DNA of 7,015 nucleotides. Source: Actinomycetota bacterium. GTDB lineage: Bacteria > Actinomycetota > Actinomycetes > Nanopelagicales > Nanopelagicaceae. The notes under the pieces are model-generated. The model made no database searches. It worked only from the letters and a program-made list of their open reading frames with translations, and had not been told where the DNA came from. Position 1 is the stretch's first letter, and each line of letters begins with the position of its first letter. Shown one piece after another: positions 6,039 to 7,015 of this stretch. The DNA is taken from the NCBI GenBank assembly GCA_010032085.1, contig RGYL01000041.1, forward strand, positions 1 through 7,015, read 5' to 3'. The position numbers were made by a program, and so were the translations under genes.

Positions 6039-7015
6039 TTGAAAAACAGAACTCGCACAATAAATCCACGCCTAAAGTCTGGGGTTAAGTTTTGGCGTAG
6101 CGACTTAAATCGCCAACTCTTTATCGGAACGAGATTTAAAAATTATCTTTTGCCGGACTTTTTCGGTGATTTCGCGATTGAGCCCGCTCTCGCTTTATTA
6201 AAAACCGGAAAATTGGAGCCAGAACGCCATGCTGTACTAATTGCTGCCCTTAAGGGACTTAACCTGATTGATTCCCAATCAACTGAACTTAATTATCAAT
6301 ATCGCGATAATCGAAGTGATGACATTGGCTCTCTCTCAATGCGAAGTGTCGCTGAGGAGAGTTTCCTGGCGCGCTTTGAAATTGAAGCCCGCGGAGTCAG
6401 TAGTGCAGAAGGTGTAACCGACGGAGGCGTAGCACGCGTTCTTGCGCGACGAGATTTCTTCATCGAGATATATGGAACAGGGAGAATTCTCTTTCCGTTG
6501 CTTTCAAACCTAATAGCTTCCGGATTTGATAACTGCGTTATCGCGACAAGATTCGAAATCAAACTGCTGGATCTCTGTGGTGGATTTCTAAGAAGGAGCG
6601 ATTCCGGCTTTGACGCAACTAGAAAATTAATCGCTTTGAAAGAAGAGGTTTCTCTTTATCCAGAATTTCTTGGGTATGGAGGTAAGCCTGATTTAATTAT
6701 TTCTATTGGTTCACCAGCACCTGAGGTTATGCAGATTTGGCTAACTCTTAAAATCCCACAACTCTTCATTGACTATGAGAATTCTGGTGAATTAAGAATT
6801 GGACCATACGTAATACCTGGAAATGGCGCTTGTTATAACTGCCTTTCAATCGGGGAGATTGAACGGGGATTGCCCTCCTTCAATTCACTTCTTGGCAATA
6901 TTGAGAGTGAAAAGAAGAGTCATAGCCTCGCGAGTGAATTTGAATTGACTGCATCACTCGCCTCACTCGGTGCTAGCCTAGTTGCACTTGAGACGATAAA
7001 GATTGCAGATAGCGA
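6039..7015 (+). CDS. ThiF-fold, cyclodehydratase/TOMM leader-binding-like protein (partial, runs off right edge)
   Basis: An open frame of 325 complete codons to the window edge, beginning TTG at 6039, 5 nt after a perfect AAGGAG. The order of segments matches the actinobacterial ThiF-like 'cyclodehydratase' family. 'NPRLKSGVKFWRSDLNRQLF' (9-28) comes first, then a small winged-helix or RRE-like part (about 28-80). Next is a Rossmann-like start, 'FFIEIYGTGRILFPLLSNL', with a reduced glycine motif (GTGR in place of GxGGxG). Later come 'GKPDLIISIGSPAP', 'IGPYVIPGNGACYNCLS' with a CxxC pair (C265/C268), and a final helix 'GASLVALETIKIAD'. E1-like enzymes of this type bind leader peptides or activate carboxylates in RiPP biosynthesis. 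The reduced nucleotide motif suggests a peptide-binding rather than adenylating role (inference). No precursor peptide or YcaO gene is visible in the window. The only in-frame ATG near the front is more than 90 codons in, so TTG is preferred. Confidence 0.8.
   Translation, partial: MKNRTRTINPRLKSGVKFWRSDLNRQLFIGTRFKNYLLPDFFGDFAIEPALALLKTGKLEPERHAVLIAALKGLNLIDSQSTELNYQYRDNRSDDIGSLSMRSVAEESFLARFEIEARGVSSAEGVTDGGVARVLARRDFFIEIYGTGRILFPLLSNLIASGFDNCVIATRFEIKLLDLCGGFLRRSDSGFDATRKLIALKEEVSLYPEFLGYGGKPDLIISIGSPAPEVMQIWLTLKIPQLFIDYENSGELRIGPYVIPGNGACYNCLSIGEIERGLPSFNSLLGNIESEKKSHSLASEFELTASLASLGASLVALETIKIADS

Noticed and set aside
6092..6116. Inverted repeat TTGGCG...CGCCAA near the start of the ThiF-like gene
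   Set aside because: It falls inside well-conserved family coding sequence ('KFWRSDLNRQLF'), so codon content explains it adequately.
6296..6562. 88-aa minus-strand open frame
   Set aside because: Antisense to the ThiF-like coding region, which has clear family sequence; Ser/Arg-rich shadow composition.

Overview
The window looks like a piece of an actinobacterial (Actinomycetota) chromosome with moderate GC (by eye a little under half), short spacers and many GTG/TTG starts. The lineage call rests on the gene set: a UPF0182 membrane protein, a YlbL-type PDZ/Lon-like protease, a DUF2342 'zinc-dependent metalloprotease', a YgjP-type HExxH metallopeptidase, a DUF5679 zinc ribbon and a ThiF/cyclodehydratase-like protein, which in my recollection lie near each other in many actinobacteria. 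The modest GC and compact layout would suit a streamlined freshwater group such as Nanopelagicales (acI), but that is inference. I see no plasmid, phage, IS, CRISPR or RNA-gene signature.

Layout. Positions 1-3196, minus strand: a likely operon read right to left, made of a 63-aa single-span membrane protein (3196-3005), the YlbL-type protease (3012-1960, overlapping it by 8 nt) and the UPF0182 gene (from 1939, continuing off the left edge). The UPF0182 gene is broken: its conserved sequence jumps frame twice, and conserved family sequence is missing at both jumps, so it reads as three fragments in three frames. Positions 3197-3307: a divergent promoter region. Plus strand from 3308: the DUF2342 protein, whose C-terminal tail also seems to change frame. 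Next is a structured spacer with three back-to-back perfect palindromes and a 3 x 16-bp tandem repeat, then the YgjP-type peptidase (4887-5492). A 222-bp repeat-rich leader precedes the 52-aa DUF5679 protein (5715-5873), which is followed by a strong hairpin terminator. The last gene (6039 to the right edge, partial) is a ThiF-fold, RRE-like cyclodehydratase homologue with a TTG start whose ribosome binding site lies in a hairpin.

Functionally the locus combines envelope proteins (UPF0182, the small membrane protein), three predicted proteases or protease-like proteins (YlbL, DUF2342, YgjP-type) and a RiPP-type E1-like protein beside a tiny Cys4 protein. Most of these families have no established function in actinobacteria. 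A shared peptide-processing or envelope quality-control role is speculation based only on adjacency. The best-supported oddities are the frame breaks in UPF0182, which may be real gene decay or assembly error, and the non-coding structure at 4765-4879 and 6014-6033.
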